Shown: in pieces, positions 24,819 to 34,631 of the stretch
Layout of the letters: each line of letters begins with the position of its first letter
How positions within the stretch are numbered: position 1 is the stretch's first letter
From: CALBTQ01 sp036725605
GTDB taxonomy: Bacteria > Lernaellota > Lernaellaia > Lernaellales > Lernaellaceae
Direction of reading: 5' to 3'
DNA length: 64,000 nucleotides
Assembly: GCA_036725605.1 (NCBI GenBank)
Contig: DAIMDW010000003.1
Span: 124,001 to 188,000, forward strand
Made by a program: the position numbers and the translations under genes
Notes under the pieces: generated by a model
What the model saw: the letters and a program-made list of their open reading frames with translations, nothing else
Database searches by the model: none
What the model was told of the DNA's origin: nothing

Positions 24819-26243
24819 CTATTTCAGATGCCGCAGAACGAACTCCTCGACCTCGGGCAACCCGCCCTGCATGATCAAATACCCGTTATGCGGCTCGCGC
24901 GGGGTGATTTCGTTGTTGATCGATGTGAGCATCAAGCGGCGAATTTCCTGCGGATCGTCGGTCTGACCCAGCACCCAGCACAACTTCATGTACGCCGTTT
25001 CCGGCAGCATGTTGTCCAGCGGAATAACACCCAGATCCAGCAGGTCGCGCCCGGTGTCGTAGACGTACATCTGCGCGTAGCCCCACAGCGTCTGCACGGT
25101 CATGACCACGGTCATGCCCTTTTCCACCACGCGCCGCAACGCCGGATACAACGGCTTGTTGACGTGCCCCAATCCGGTGCCGGCGATCACCAAACCGCGA
25201 TAGCCCAGGTCGGCCAGCGAATCGATGATGTCCGGATTGAAGTTGGGGTAGTAGTACTGGATGGTAACCTTTTCCTCGAAGGTCGGGGTGATGATCGGCA
25301 CGCGGCTTTTGTCGCGTCTCAGGAAGTTACTGGTCAGATAATTGAAGTGACTGGTCTGCCCGTTCAGTTCCGGATGCACGGTGGCCAACGGCACCGCGCC
25401 GATCGAGCGGAACGTCGAACGGTAGCTGGAATGCATTTTCCGGCAGCGGGTGCCGCGATGCAGCAAGTCGTATTTGTCCGAGGTCGGACCGAACATACAC
25501 AGCATCACCTCGGCGATGTCGCATTCGGCGGCCGAGCGCACGGCGTTGATCAGATTGAGCGCCGCGTCCGACGACGGGCGATCCGAACTGCGCTGGCTGC
25601 CGACCAGCACGATCGGCACGGGCGAGTTGCGAACCATGAAACTGAGGATCGCGCCGGTGTGATGCATGGTGTCGGTGCCGTGCCCGATCACGATGCCGTC
25701 CACGCCCTTCTCGATTTCCTGGCCGATCGCCTCGGCCAGCGCCTTGTACTGCATCGGTCCCATGTTCTCGCTGAACACGCCGAACAACTTGTGCGTTTTC
25801 AGGTTCGCGATGTCGGCCAGTTCGGGCACCGCGCCGTACAACTCGCCGGGCGTAAACGCCGGAATCACCGCGCCGGTGCGATAATCCAGCCGGCTGGCGA
25901 TCGTGCCGCCGGTGCCGAGCAGCGTAACGTTCTTCTTACCCTTGTCGAAGGGAAAATCCTTCTCGGGAATCTTGTAGACCGCTTTGCGATAGCCGGTTTC
26001 GCGGATCGCGACGATCCGCTGCACGGCCACGCCGATGTTGTAGCCGTTGAACAGCTTCACCACGATGTGCCAATCGTCGCAGGTTTCGTTGCGCGGCAGA
26101 ATGACGCCCTCGAAGGTCGAATCCTCGTCGTTGGTAATGGCCACCTCGGACCACACGCCGACGTTGAAGCGCGCCAGTGTTTCTTTCGCCTGGCCGCGAT
26201 ATCCCTGGAACATGTCATCGCGTTCGACAGCCGCCGTGGTCAT
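24819..26243 (-). CDS. gatD: Glutamyl-tRNA(Gln) amidotransferase subunit D (archaeal-type asparaginase-like)
   Basis: 474 residues. An N-terminal Tudor-like region (about 1-95) precedes an L-asparaginase-type domain: LLGTGGTIASRLDYRTGAV, VIGHGTDTMHHTG and LVGSQRSSDRPSSDAALN, the last being diagnostic for GatD rather than AnsA. GatD releases ammonia from Gln for GatE, which amidates Glu-tRNA(Gln). Residues of the asparaginase catalytic Thr/Thr/Asp/Lys set appear present. The start overlaps the gatE stop by 4 bases, so subunits are coupled. GatDE is described as archaeal; bacteria normally use GatCAB or GlnRS. Confidence 0.93.
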   Translation of the reverse strand: MTTAAVERDDMFQGYRGQAKETLARFNVGVWSEVAITNDEDSTFEGVILPRNETCDDWHIVVKLFNGYNIGVAVQRIVAIRETGYRKAVYKIPEKDFPFDKGKKNVTLLGTGGTIASRLDYRTGAVIPAFTPGELYGAVPELADIANLKTHKLFGVFSENMGPMQYKALAEAIGQEIEKGVDGIVIGHGTDTMHHTGAILSFMVRNSPVPIVLVGSQRSSDRPSSDAALNLINAVRSAAECDIAEVMLCMFGPTSDKYDLLHRGTRCRKMHSSYRSTFRSIGAVPLATVHPELNGQTSHFNYLTSNFLRRDKSRVPIITPTFEEKVTIQYYYPNFNPDIIDSLADLGYRGLVIAGTGLGHVNKPLYPALRRVVEKGMTVVMTVQTLWGYAQMYVYDTGRDLLDLGVIPLDNMLPETAYMKLCWVLGQTDDPQEIRRLMLTSINNEITPREPHNGYLIMQGGLPEVEEFVLRHLK

Positions 26244-28159
26244 AGGTTGCCCTCCTCGAGCCGCTCTTTGATGTAAGTCACGACATCCTTGGCCGCCGCT
26301 TTGCCGTTGAGCATGTACACGGCCTGACCGGCGAGGTAGCGCAACGCTTTCTCATCCACGCCCGCTTCGACGACGTCGGCCATGCGCGTCAGCAACGAGT
26401 CGACCGCGCCGTGCCACTGCTCTTCGCTCGCCGGATCGATCCCCTCAGCCGCACAGGCTTCGGACAGCGACATCCCCCCCTCCCGGGCCAGGCGCGCGGC
26501 CAGCGTGCGAATCGATTCGACGCCGATGCGACCGTCGGTATACAGATCGAATATTTCCACCCACCGCTCGGGACGCAGGTTGCGCACCGGCACGTCGTTG
26601 CGGCTGAGCGCCTTGGCGCGTTGCCCAATTTCCACCGCGGCCAGCAGGCCGTCGACGCCGGTCTTCTCAACCACCTCGTCGACGATCTCCGCCGCGCCGG
26701 ATCGAATCAAATAATGAATGGTCTGCGGCGGCACCCGCCATTCGCGATAACGTTCTTCGCGCTCCCACGGCGCGACCGGCAACTGTGCGCGCGCCGTCTC
26801 GATGCGCTCGGGATCGATGCGCGTGGGCGGCAGATCGGTGTCCGGGTACATACGATCCGGACCGGGTAGAATGCGCTCGAAGGTCGTGAAGCCGCCGATC
26901 AGCGCCTGGCGCGTTTCCTTGGGCACGCCCAGCGTGGCGTCGCCGAAGCGTAGGCGGATTTCCTCGACGGCGGTGCGACAATCGGTTTCCGGCCCCCATA
27001 CGAGGAAGAAATCGTCGTTCTCGGTAACCTGCAAGCGTCGCCGCAACCGTTCGACCGTGCGGTGGATGCGCGGGAATTCCGGCAAGCGATTGCTGCCGAT
27101 CACGATCGGCGGTTGATCGAGGCAGGCGATGACGCGAATGCGTCCGGACAGCTCATCGAGGAACGTCACGCCCGGTTGCGTCGGATGCAGCGCCAGATCG
27201 TGCACGCCCTTGATGCAAGCGCCGTAGATGCGCCCGCCGGCCGCCAACGCCTTTTGCATGTAATCGATTTCGACGCCGGCCAGAATGTTGCTGACGTCGG
27301 TGAAATTCATTTGAATCTTGTCCGGCGCATCCAAACCGCGTTCGTGCAACGTGTCGCGCAGGCGGAGCAGGTTGATCTGCCGAATCGCCTCGTTGTGCAC
27401 CAGTTTGACGGCATAGGGAGCGCGCGGCACGCCCTTGATTTCCACCCGGCTGCCGCCGCGCACGCTGACGTTGATATCCTGGCGCGCCGCACCGATGCCC
27501 GTGCGCACCAGTTTCGTCGAGCGCGCCACCTGCCCGATGAGCAAAATCGCGTCGCGCACTTCGGCGGGTGTACGCAGATCCGCACCGGTCACGGTTTCGG
27601 TCAGCGGCACGCCGAGACGGTCGGTGCGGAAAACGATCTGGTGCCCCTCGTCGCGCACCTCGCGGCACGAATCTTCCTCGATGGAAAGATGCGTCACGTT
27701 CAGCCGGCGTCCTTTAAAAGGTAAGAAACCGTTGACGCCGATGATCGCCGTGCGCTGGAACCCGGTCGGGATACTGCCGTCCAGATACTGTTTGCGCGCG
27801 ATGTGCACCTCGTCGATGATGTCCATGTTCATCATCAGGCACAGGCGAATGGCAATGTCGATCGCCTCGGGATTGATGAGGAACGGCGGTGTATCGTCCA
27901 TCTCATAAGTGCAGACGTTGAGCCGGTTGAGCAGATAGAGAATCTCTTTTTTGGTCTTGAACTCCATCAGCGCCGTGCCGTCGTATTCGCCCAGCTCGCT
28001 GAGCGTCGGCCGCATGTGGCGCAACACCTCGCCGTCGTGCGTTTTGGTATACAAACCGGAGGGACAACGACAAAACAGCTTTTCCTTCGTTAAAAGCTGC
28101 TGGTGAACCTCCAGCCCGGAGATAAGCCCTACCGCTTCGTAATCGAGTTGTTCAATCAT
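26240..28159 (-). CDS. gatE: Glutamyl-tRNA(Gln) amidotransferase subunit E (archaeal type)
   Basis: 639 residues, full family length. The GatB/E cradle domain starts GLISGLEVHQQLLTKEKLFC, with the zinc-site-like CRCPSG after it. About 395-500 carry the GAD insertion found in GatE but not GatB (VWGPETDCRTAVEEIRLRF then GVPKETRQAL). The C-terminus has helical and YqeY-like tail domains (LARLAREGGMSLSEAC; LAGQAVYMLNGKAAAKDVV) that bind tRNA. It phosphorylates Glu-tRNA(Gln) and uses ammonia from GatD. First gene of the gatE-gatD operon, with its own upstream promoter. Confidence 0.94.
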   Translation of the reverse strand: MIEQLDYEAVGLISGLEVHQQLLTKEKLFCRCPSGLYTKTHDGEVLRHMRPTLSELGEYDGTALMEFKTKKEILYLLNRLNVCTYEMDDTPPFLINPEAIDIAIRLCLMMNMDIIDEVHIARKQYLDGSIPTGFQRTAIIGVNGFLPFKGRRLNVTHLSIEEDSCREVRDEGHQIVFRTDRLGVPLTETVTGADLRTPAEVRDAILLIGQVARSTKLVRTGIGAARQDINVSVRGGSRVEIKGVPRAPYAVKLVHNEAIRQINLLRLRDTLHERGLDAPDKIQMNFTDVSNILAGVEIDYMQKALAAGGRIYGACIKGVHDLALHPTQPGVTFLDELSGRIRVIACLDQPPIVIGSNRLPEFPRIHRTVERLRRRLQVTENDDFFLVWGPETDCRTAVEEIRLRFGDATLGVPKETRQALIGGFTTFERILPGPDRMYPDTDLPPTRIDPERIETARAQLPVAPWEREERYREWRVPPQTIHYLIRSGAAEIVDEVVEKTGVDGLLAAVEIGQRAKALSRNDVPVRNLRPERWVEIFDLYTDGRIGVESIRTLAARLAREGGMSLSEACAAEGIDPASEEQWHGAVDSLLTRMADVVEAGVDEKALRYLAGQAVYMLNGKAAAKDVVTYIKERLEEGNL

Positions 28160-28192
28160 GGTCCTCTCGTTCGCGGATACAAAATCGCGTTA

Positions 28193-28220
28193 TGCTAATC
28201 CCTCTCACGCCAAGAGTCAA
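28193..28220 (-). promoter_or_regulatory. Probable promoter of gatE-gatD
   Basis: Minus strand TTGACT (28220-28215), 16-base spacer, TAGCAT (28198-28193, 4 of 6). It ends 33 bases before the gatE ATG. Confidence 0.5.
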
Positions 28221-28230
28221 AACGCATTAT

Positions 28231-28255
28231 TAATAGATATTATTAGTGTCTATTA
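28231..28255. other. AT-rich inverted repeat between a radical SAM gene and gatE
   Basis: TAATAGA, 11-base loop, TCTATTA, with a second nested dyad TAATA-GA-TATTA. It lies 38 bases beyond the radical SAM stop (28293) and just upstream of the gatE -35. It could be an operator or a weak transcript-end hairpin. Confidence 0.4.
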
Positions 28256-28292
28256 CACGTTATCATAAGACTTCACGAGGAAGGTCGAAGTT

Positions 28293-29723
28293 CTACAGGC
28301 GTTTCGTCCACCACTGTTTAAGCAGAATGCGTGCACCGTTGAACATCTGTTTGAGACCGATGCTGCGGGTGACGAACAATTGGCGGAAAAACATTTTTGG
28401 GCGCGCATAAAAACGCCAGGTGGCCCGCCGATGCAGACGCTGCAACTGCGCGCCGGTCATGCCTTCGGGGATATAAGCCAGCGAATCCGGGTCGGGATTG
28501 AACGTGGTGAACTTGTCCCATTCGTGCCGCTCGATGCGCCCCTGCTCGACCATTTCGTCGTACAGCGCCGATCCCGGCAGCGGCACGGTCAGACCGAACT
28601 TGGCGAAATCGATATCCAGCTCGCGCGCGAATTCGATCGTCCGACGGGTCATCTCCGCCGTCTCCCCCGGCAGGCCGAGCATGAAGAAGGCGCTGATTTC
28701 CAGTCCCGCCGCCCGCGCCACCCGTACCGCGCGCCGCGCATCGTCGGTGGTGAAATTCTTACCCACACCGGTGAGCAATTCGTTGACGCCGCTCTCGACA
28801 CCGAACAAAATACGCTTGCAGCGCGCCGCCCGCATGGCGCGGCAGATTTCCTCATCGATCACATCGACACGCGTTTCGCTCGTCCACCACCATTGGTGAG
28901 GAATGTTGCGGGCGCGAATGGCCTCACAAACCGCCAGACCGATTTTTTTGTTCAGGGGGAAGATCGGATCGACAAAGCCCACGTGGCGAATGCCGTAATC
29001 GCGCACGAGCCAATCGATCTCCGCCGCGATGTTTTCCGCCGAGCGCGTCCGCACACGATTGCCCTGATACCCCAGCGCGCAAAAACGGCAGGAAAAGGGG
29101 CAGCCACGCGAAGACAGCAACGACAAACACGGCTTGGCCACCGTCACGAAGGGCAAAAACGTGTAGCTTCGATGCGGCAACATATCCCACGCCGGCCACG
29201 GCAGCGCATCGAGATCCTCAATCACCTGCGGCGGGCCGGTATGGATGACATTCTTACCGTCGAACAAACTCAGGCCCGGGATTTCGGTCGGCAGACGGTC
29301 GTCCGCCAGCGCTTCGGCCAGCAGCGGAAACGAGTGCTCGCCCTCGCCGTGTACAACCGCATCGCCGGCATCGTCGTTGAGCACCTCGTCGGCAAACAGC
29401 GCGGCATGCAGGTTGCCGTAGACAACCTTCGCGCCGGTTTGCCGGCGCAACGCGCGCCCCAACTCGGTCGTGGAGTGCGCCGAGGGCGTCAGCATGGACA
29501 AGCCGATAACCTGTGCGTCCCACTCGCGCGTCAACCGCGCAATTTCGGCGGTCGGCAGATTCTCGACAAAATTGTCCAGCACGCGAACTTCATGACCGTA
29601 CTGACGGGCCGCGGCGGCAAGGTAGGCCACCCCGACACAGGGCATCGGCTCCATCAACGAACGGTACTCGCCGAAGGCCGCGGCGACATCCATTCCGGGA
29701 TTGATCAACAGTACACGTGCCAT
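28293..29723 (-). CDS. B12-binding-type radical SAM protein 1
   Basis: 476 residues from ATG 29723. An N-terminal Rossmann-like cobalamin-binding type domain (VLLINPGMD to about residue 160, with YGNLHAALF at the cofactor-loop position) is followed by a radical SAM barrel with the 4Fe-4S motif SSRGCPFSCRFCALG. A C-terminal tail of about 90 residues ends in basic, hydrophobic sequence. B12 radical SAM enzymes often methylate or rearrange unactivated carbons, including in lipids and natural products. Here the reaction is unknown. Isolated on the minus strand, it borders the radical SAM cluster. Confidence 0.87.
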   Translation of the reverse strand: MARVLLINPGMDVAAAFGEYRSLMEPMPCVGVAYLAAAARQYGHEVRVLDNFVENLPTAEIARLTREWDAQVIGLSMLTPSAHSTTELGRALRRQTGAKVVYGNLHAALFADEVLNDDAGDAVVHGEGEHSFPLLAEALADDRLPTEIPGLSLFDGKNVIHTGPPQVIEDLDALPWPAWDMLPHRSYTFLPFVTVAKPCLSLLSSRGCPFSCRFCALGYQGNRVRTRSAENIAAEIDWLVRDYGIRHVGFVDPIFPLNKKIGLAVCEAIRARNIPHQWWWTSETRVDVIDEEICRAMRAARCKRILFGVESGVNELLTGVGKNFTTDDARRAVRVARAAGLEISAFFMLGLPGETAEMTRRTIEFARELDIDFAKFGLTVPLPGSALYDEMVEQGRIERHEWDKFTTFNPDPDSLAYIPEGMTGAQLQRLHRRATWRFYARPKMFFRQLFVTRSIGLKQMFNGARILLKQWWTKRL

Positions 29724-29890
29724 TGTGGTCGGGCGTTCCTTTCTTACCGCATTTGCAAGACGCCGGCGCATAGTAGCGTTAAGGATCGGCCGAGTAAATT
29801 CTTATCGGGCATTCGAACTTCCTGTTGCCTTGCTCTTTCCTTATTGTCGGATTTTCATCGGAAATGATATTGTGAGCGAAACGAACCGGC

Positions 29891-31570
29891 ATGAGGCATA
29901 GCGATTTGACCGGGCAGCCGAACAATAAACTTAATAAGCGGATCGCCGGGGCGGTTGTCCTCGTTTTTCTCGCGTTGGTCTATGCTTTCCGTTTGTATTT
30001 GATTTCGCACCTGCCCTTCAATCCCGACGAACTGTTCAACCTCGGTTGCTCCTGGAATATGGCCCACGGTCTGCAGCCGTATTTTGATTTCATCGTTCCC
30101 CATCCGGCGTTGTTGTACGCGCTGCTCAAACCCTTGGCGGGCGGCAACCTGGCCACGGCGGACATGATTATGATCGGCCGCCTTTTTTCCTGGCTCAACA
30201 TGGCGCTGTTTGCGGTCGTGCTTCACCTTTTCTTGCGTAAGTATATGGCGCCCGTCATTTCATTGCTGACGATCGCGTATCTCAACAATTTTTCGTTTTT
30301 TCTGGAGCGTACCGTACACCTGCGACATGACACGCCCGCTTTGTTCTTAGTCGTTCTTTCCATGTTGCTTGTAACCGCCGGCAAGCGGCGGAATGCGTTC
30401 TTTATTATGGGAGGTTTCGTCGGCGGCCTGGCTTGCGCGTTCCACTTGTTGGCCGTCCCGATCGTCGCGGGCATGGCGCTGTGGCTGTTGGTTTTCAGCG
30501 AGCCGGCAGAATGGAAAATTCGTGGGCGACATTTTCTCGGCTTTTCCCTGACCGCAGCGCTTACCTTTCTCGCGCAATATCCGTTGCTGTTTGGCGGCGC
30601 GGCGCTGGAGGCCGTCAAATCGCAGTTGGACATGATGTCGCTGACCAGACTGTATCTGGCCAATACGCAGACCGATTCCTGGTACATTTTTTTTGAAAAT
30701 GTTTTCGGCGATCCAGCTTGGTGGTTTCTTCCCATTGGCGGTTGGCTGTGGGCGCACTGGCGGCTTTTGGTAAGTCGTCAAACATTTCCCGCGTGGCAAA
30801 AACTTTTGCTCATTCTTATCGACATCAACTTGTTGTGGATTTTTTTACACAAACCGAATTTTGAGCAGCATTACCTCTATCTGGTCGTTTTTGGATCGAT
30901 CCTGGGCTTTCTTTGCACGTTTGTTAAAACAAAATCGGAAGACTTCGGCTATATAGGATCCACCCTATTTGTCGTTGTTTTTATGGTTATGCTTGGGCAT
31001 AACTACTATTACCATCTTAATAAACCCCCGGCTGAGTTGTGGCGTCCAAGTTATGTTCAATGGAGTTTTCCCTCGCTAAGCACGCAAGACGTTCGCGAAT
31101 ATCTGCACGCCAACGATGAAACCTTGATGGATCCCTTCAATGCGCGCACCAATAAACAGCGCCGGGCGCAAATGGATTTTCTGGTCGCGCACTCAGAGCC
31201 GCAGGATGTCGTTTTCACCGACTGGCTCAATCCGCCGTTGCGCCGTTTGCCCGTGCCCGAGCATCACGGCAACGTGATCAGCGCCTATTATCGTTCCACG
31301 GAGTTGCCGAAGGACAAGGAGTTAACCGCGTTGGTGCAACATTTCGACCCCACCTACCAACCGGCCGATCCCGACCAGGCGGCTCATTTCATTCGTTTGT
31401 TTTCGACACGTACACCGGCTGTGATTCTGCTCGAAGGCTCGCTGGCGAAGCTGTATTACGAAGCGGATAGCTTTACGCAATGGCTGGATGAACATTACGA
31501 AATGCGTATGGAGCCGGTCAGCGGTTCGATATTCGCCCTGCGGCGGGAGGCGTCGGCTTCTTCCGACTGA
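29891..31570 (+). CDS. Multi-pass membrane protein, GT-C glycosyltransferase-like
   Basis: 559 residues with about 10-11 transmembrane segments. The first extracytoplasmic loop carries HLPFNPDELFNLG, the acidic pair expected for the catalytic loop of GT-C (ArnT/PMT-like, GT39/83) enzymes that use polyprenyl-phosphate sugars. A soluble C-terminal region of about 180 residues ends at the stop. Likely adds a sugar to lipid or protein on the outer face of the inner membrane. It converges with, and overlaps by 53 bases, the radical SAM gene at 31518. Confidence 0.72.
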   Translation: MRHSDLTGQPNNKLNKRIAGAVVLVFLALVYAFRLYLISHLPFNPDELFNLGCSWNMAHGLQPYFDFIVPHPALLYALLKPLAGGNLATADMIMIGRLFSWLNMALFAVVLHLFLRKYMAPVISLLTIAYLNNFSFFLERTVHLRHDTPALFLVVLSMLLVTAGKRRNAFFIMGGFVGGLACAFHLLAVPIVAGMALWLLVFSEPAEWKIRGRHFLGFSLTAALTFLAQYPLLFGGAALEAVKSQLDMMSLTRLYLANTQTDSWYIFFENVFGDPAWWFLPIGGWLWAHWRLLVSRQTFPAWQKLLLILIDINLLWIFLHKPNFEQHYLYLVVFGSILGFLCTFVKTKSEDFGYIGSTLFVVVFMVMLGHNYYYHLNKPPAELWRPSYVQWSFPSLSTQDVREYLHANDETLMDPFNARTNKQRRAQMDFLVAHSEPQDVVFTDWLNPPLRRLPVPEHHGNVISAYYRSTELPKDKELTALVQHFDPTYQPADPDQAAHFIRLFSTRTPAVILLEGSLAKLYYEADSFTQWLDEHYEMRMEPVSGSIFALRREASASSD

Positions 31571-32978
31571 GCAACAATTCACGCAGCAAGACGGACAATC
31601 CCCGCCACGTCAATTTCAATTCCCGCCCCGGATGCGCCAGCAAACGCCGGAACCGTTGCGCGATGAAGCGCGGGCGAAAATAAAAACCGAACACCGCGTT
31701 TCTCAAAATGCGCAACGCCTCGTCTTCGGAATAATCGGCCTGAAAAAGCAGCTTTTCGCTGGTCGTGAAATAGTCCTGCCAACGCTCATGCCGCAGCCGA
31801 TTGGCCGCGTGCAATTCATCGTACAGTTGACTGCCGGGTAACGGTTTGAACAGGTTGAAGGTGACCAGGTCCGGCGATATCCGCTTGGCGTAGCGCACGA
31901 CTTCGCGCATGTCCTCGGCCGTTTCCCAGGGGAAACCGATGATGAAATTCGCCTTGCACTCGATGCCCACCTGTTTGGTCAGCCGCACCGTTTCCGCCGC
32001 CTTCGCCGGATCCAGCTTTTTGTCGATGCGCGCCAGCGTGGCCGGCAGTGCCGATTCGATGCCATAGGTGATGTGATGGCAACCGGCCCGCCGCATCAGG
32101 CGCATGGTCGGTTCGTCGATCGTATCCACGCGCGAATAACAGTTCCAGGTGATCGTCCGCCCGTTGGCGAGGATGGCCTCGCACAACGACTGCATGCGTT
32201 TGATGTTGATGGTCGGCGCTTCGTCCTCCAGGCGAAAATCGTGGATGCCGTGCCGGTCGATGCAATGATTGACCTCGGCGATGAAGTATTCGTCGCGTCG
32301 GTAGCGAATGCGATCGTTGAACACCGACTTGGAGCAAAACGCGCAATGATACGGACAGCCGCGCGAATACAGAATGCCGGTGGACGGCAGTTGCCAATAG
32401 TTGCCGGGATCGGGCACGTAGCGCGCCAGCGGCACCAGATCGCGGGCGGGAAACGGAAGGGAATCCAGATCCTCGATCAACGGACGCGGCTCATTGCGGC
32501 ATACCGTGTCTTCCCGGCGAAACGTCAATCCGCGGATCGAAGCAAGATCGCCCTTGTTCCGCTGCGCTTCCGCCAACTCGACGAGCGTCTGTTCGCCTTC
32601 GCCGGCCACAACATAATCGAATACGGAAAACTCGCGTAGGGTTTGTTCCGGCAGCGCCGACGCGTGAAATCCGCCCAGCACGATCGCCGCCGACGGAAGA
32701 TCGCGTTTGACCATCGCGGCATACATCGCCGCCAACTCAACATTGGGCGTATAGGAGCTGAATCCCACCAATTGCGGCCGATGATTTCGCAACGCCTGCC
32801 GGAGCGCCTCCTGCGGATTCCGCTCCAAGTCAAGGTCGCAAATCGCCGGATTGTGCCCCTGCTCGCGCAAATACGCAGCGAGATAACACAGCGACAGCGG
32901 CACCTCCTTGCCCGTCAGGTTGAAGAAAGTGCCGATGACGTTCGGGGTTTGGATCAGCAGAACATCGGCCACGGTCAC
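31518..32978 (-). CDS. B12-binding-type radical SAM protein 2
   Basis: 486 residues from a GTG (GGGAG upstream). The N-terminal domain (VLLIQTPNVIG to about 150) contains LGGFHASALPEQ and GEGEQTLVELA, typical of the B12-binding domain; the barrel has YSRGCPYHCAFCSKSVF and GIESALPATL, and LGFP-type GFPWETAEDM. The C-terminus is basic and hydrophobic. Product unknown. Its 3' end overlaps the convergent GT-C-like gene by 53 bases. Confidence 0.87.
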   Translation of the reverse strand: MTVADVLLIQTPNVIGTFFNLTGKEVPLSLCYLAAYLREQGHNPAICDLDLERNPQEALRQALRNHRPQLVGFSSYTPNVELAAMYAAMVKRDLPSAAIVLGGFHASALPEQTLREFSVFDYVVAGEGEQTLVELAEAQRNKGDLASIRGLTFRREDTVCRNEPRPLIEDLDSLPFPARDLVPLARYVPDPGNYWQLPSTGILYSRGCPYHCAFCSKSVFNDRIRYRRDEYFIAEVNHCIDRHGIHDFRLEDEAPTINIKRMQSLCEAILANGRTITWNCYSRVDTIDEPTMRLMRRAGCHHITYGIESALPATLARIDKKLDPAKAAETVRLTKQVGIECKANFIIGFPWETAEDMREVVRYAKRISPDLVTFNLFKPLPGSQLYDELHAANRLRHERWQDYFTTSEKLLFQADYSEDEALRILRNAVFGFYFRPRFIAQRFRRLLAHPGRELKLTWRGLSVLLRELLLSRKKPTPPAAGRISNR

Positions 32979-33110
32979 GTCGCTCCCGCATCGGTTGTCG
33001 TTTATCTTACACGAAATAAATTGTCGCCGTCAGCGTGCGCTTGCAGCCGTTTTTCTCTGCCGGTCCGTCTGTGATATTAATGAAGGCCACATTTGAGGCG
33101 CCGTTTTGAG

Positions 33111-34583
33111 ATGCACAGTAAAACCACCGATGCGAAAATTCTGCTGATCCAGGCCGCGACCCTGGGATTGGACAGTGCCAAGAGCCGTCCGGCGCTGCCG
33201 TTGTCGCTGCTGTGCGCCGTGAACCTGGTGGCCGGTGAATTTCCGGTGGAGATTTTCGACCAGCGTCAGGAAGCGTTGACCGACGCGCACATCGAACGTT
33301 GGCGGCGCGAATCGTTCCTGTGCATCGGCGTCACCGGGCTGACCGGCCCGGAGATCGGCAGCGCCAATAAAATCGTCGCGCGGCTACGGCAGATCACCGA
33401 TGCGCCGATCGTCTGGGGCGGCAAACACGCCAGCATGTTCCCCCAATTCCTGATCGAGGCCGGCCGCGCCGACATCTTGGTGATCGGCGAAGGCGAATGG
33501 TCGTTCCTTCATCTCGCTCGCGCCCTGCGCGATCACACGCCCTGGCGGGATATCCCCGGCCTGGCGTTTCGCGATCCGCGAAGCGGCGCCTATTGCCAAA
33601 CCCCGGCGGCGGAGACGGTCGATCTGAACCGCATGCCCGCCCTGCCGTATCACCTGCTGGCCCATGCCTACCTGTTCGATAAATGGGGGTTGAAGACCTC
33701 GACCATTGAAACATCGCGTGGCTGCCCCTACCAATGCCACTATTGCTATCACAGTCATGAAAGCCAAAAGAGCTGGCACGCGGGCGACGCCGACTGGACG
33801 CTGGAACGCATTCGTCAGTTGAAGCGGACGTTTCCCGACGTGGGCTACCTGGCCGTGCAGGACGACAATTTTTTCATCGATCCGCGCCGCAACGTGGAAC
33901 TGGCGGAAAAGAAGATCGCCGCCGAATTGGTTTTGCCCTTCACCGCCAGCGGTTCGATTCGCGACTTTCTGCGCATGCCCGACAGCGACCTCGATTTGAT
34001 CGTGCGTAGCGGGCTGGCGCAGGTCGACATCGGCATCGAAACGCTGGCCCCACGCCTGCAGGAAGAAATCAACAAAAAGCAAACGGCCGAGGAAATCCTC
34101 TCCGTTTGTCATCGCCTCAACCGGCGCGGCGTGCGTATTTGGGGGAACATCCTGGTCGGTTTCGAAGGCGAAACGCCGACGGAACTCGATTACACGCTGC
34201 ATTTCGTCCGTCGCTTGAAACGCGAAATTCCACGCACCGTTTTCTCGCCGTTCTATGTGTACACGCCGTACCCCGGCACTTGCCTTTACCGGAAAATGGA
34301 AGAAAAGGGCTATCGCCTGCCCACGATGCAGGAATTGGAGGAAGTCAGTTGGAGTCGTCCGATCAGCCCCTGGCTCAGTAAACGCCAGCGCAAATTTTAC
34401 GGCCGTCTGTATTTCTATACGCTGTTCATCGACGACAAGATTCTCGATTTTCGCAACAAGCCGTGGACCAAATTTCTACTGCGCCTTTTCCAGCCCCTCG
34501 CCCGCTGGCGCGTGTTTCACCGGCGGATGGAACTGCCGCTGGAAAAATGGATCTTCGACCACGTCGTGCGTATTTCCTATTGA
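33111..34583 (+). CDS. B12-binding-type radical SAM protein 3
   Basis: 490 residues from ATG 33111. B12-domain region with VWGGKHASMFPQFL and GEGEWSFLHLA, then a radical SAM barrel with TSRGCPYQCHYCYHSH and DIGIETLAPRLQEEI. The C-terminal 100 residues are rich in Arg and aromatic residues. It starts a run of plus-strand genes to 46763, mostly overlapping or closely spaced; the gap to the next gene is 48 bases. Confidence 0.87.
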   Translation: MHSKTTDAKILLIQAATLGLDSAKSRPALPLSLLCAVNLVAGEFPVEIFDQRQEALTDAHIERWRRESFLCIGVTGLTGPEIGSANKIVARLRQITDAPIVWGGKHASMFPQFLIEAGRADILVIGEGEWSFLHLARALRDHTPWRDIPGLAFRDPRSGAYCQTPAAETVDLNRMPALPYHLLAHAYLFDKWGLKTSTIETSRGCPYQCHYCYHSHESQKSWHAGDADWTLERIRQLKRTFPDVGYLAVQDDNFFIDPRRNVELAEKKIAAELVLPFTASGSIRDFLRMPDSDLDLIVRSGLAQVDIGIETLAPRLQEEINKKQTAEEILSVCHRLNRRGVRIWGNILVGFEGETPTELDYTLHFVRRLKREIPRTVFSPFYVYTPYPGTCLYRKMEEKGYRLPTMQELEEVSWSRPISPWLSKRQRKFYGRLYFYTLFIDDKILDFRNKPWTKFLLRLFQPLARWRVFHRRMELPLEKWIFDHVVRISY

Positions 34584-34631
34584 GTGCGCGCCGGTTTGAC
34601 TTCGCTCGGCAATCCTCTCTTTAATGACACG

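Noticed and set aside
24828..26276. 482-codon plus-strand open frame
   Set aside because: Antisense to gatD; no recognisable motifs.
28380..29867. 495-codon plus-strand open frame
   Set aside because: Antisense to the B12 radical SAM gene with its intact CxxxCxxC motif.
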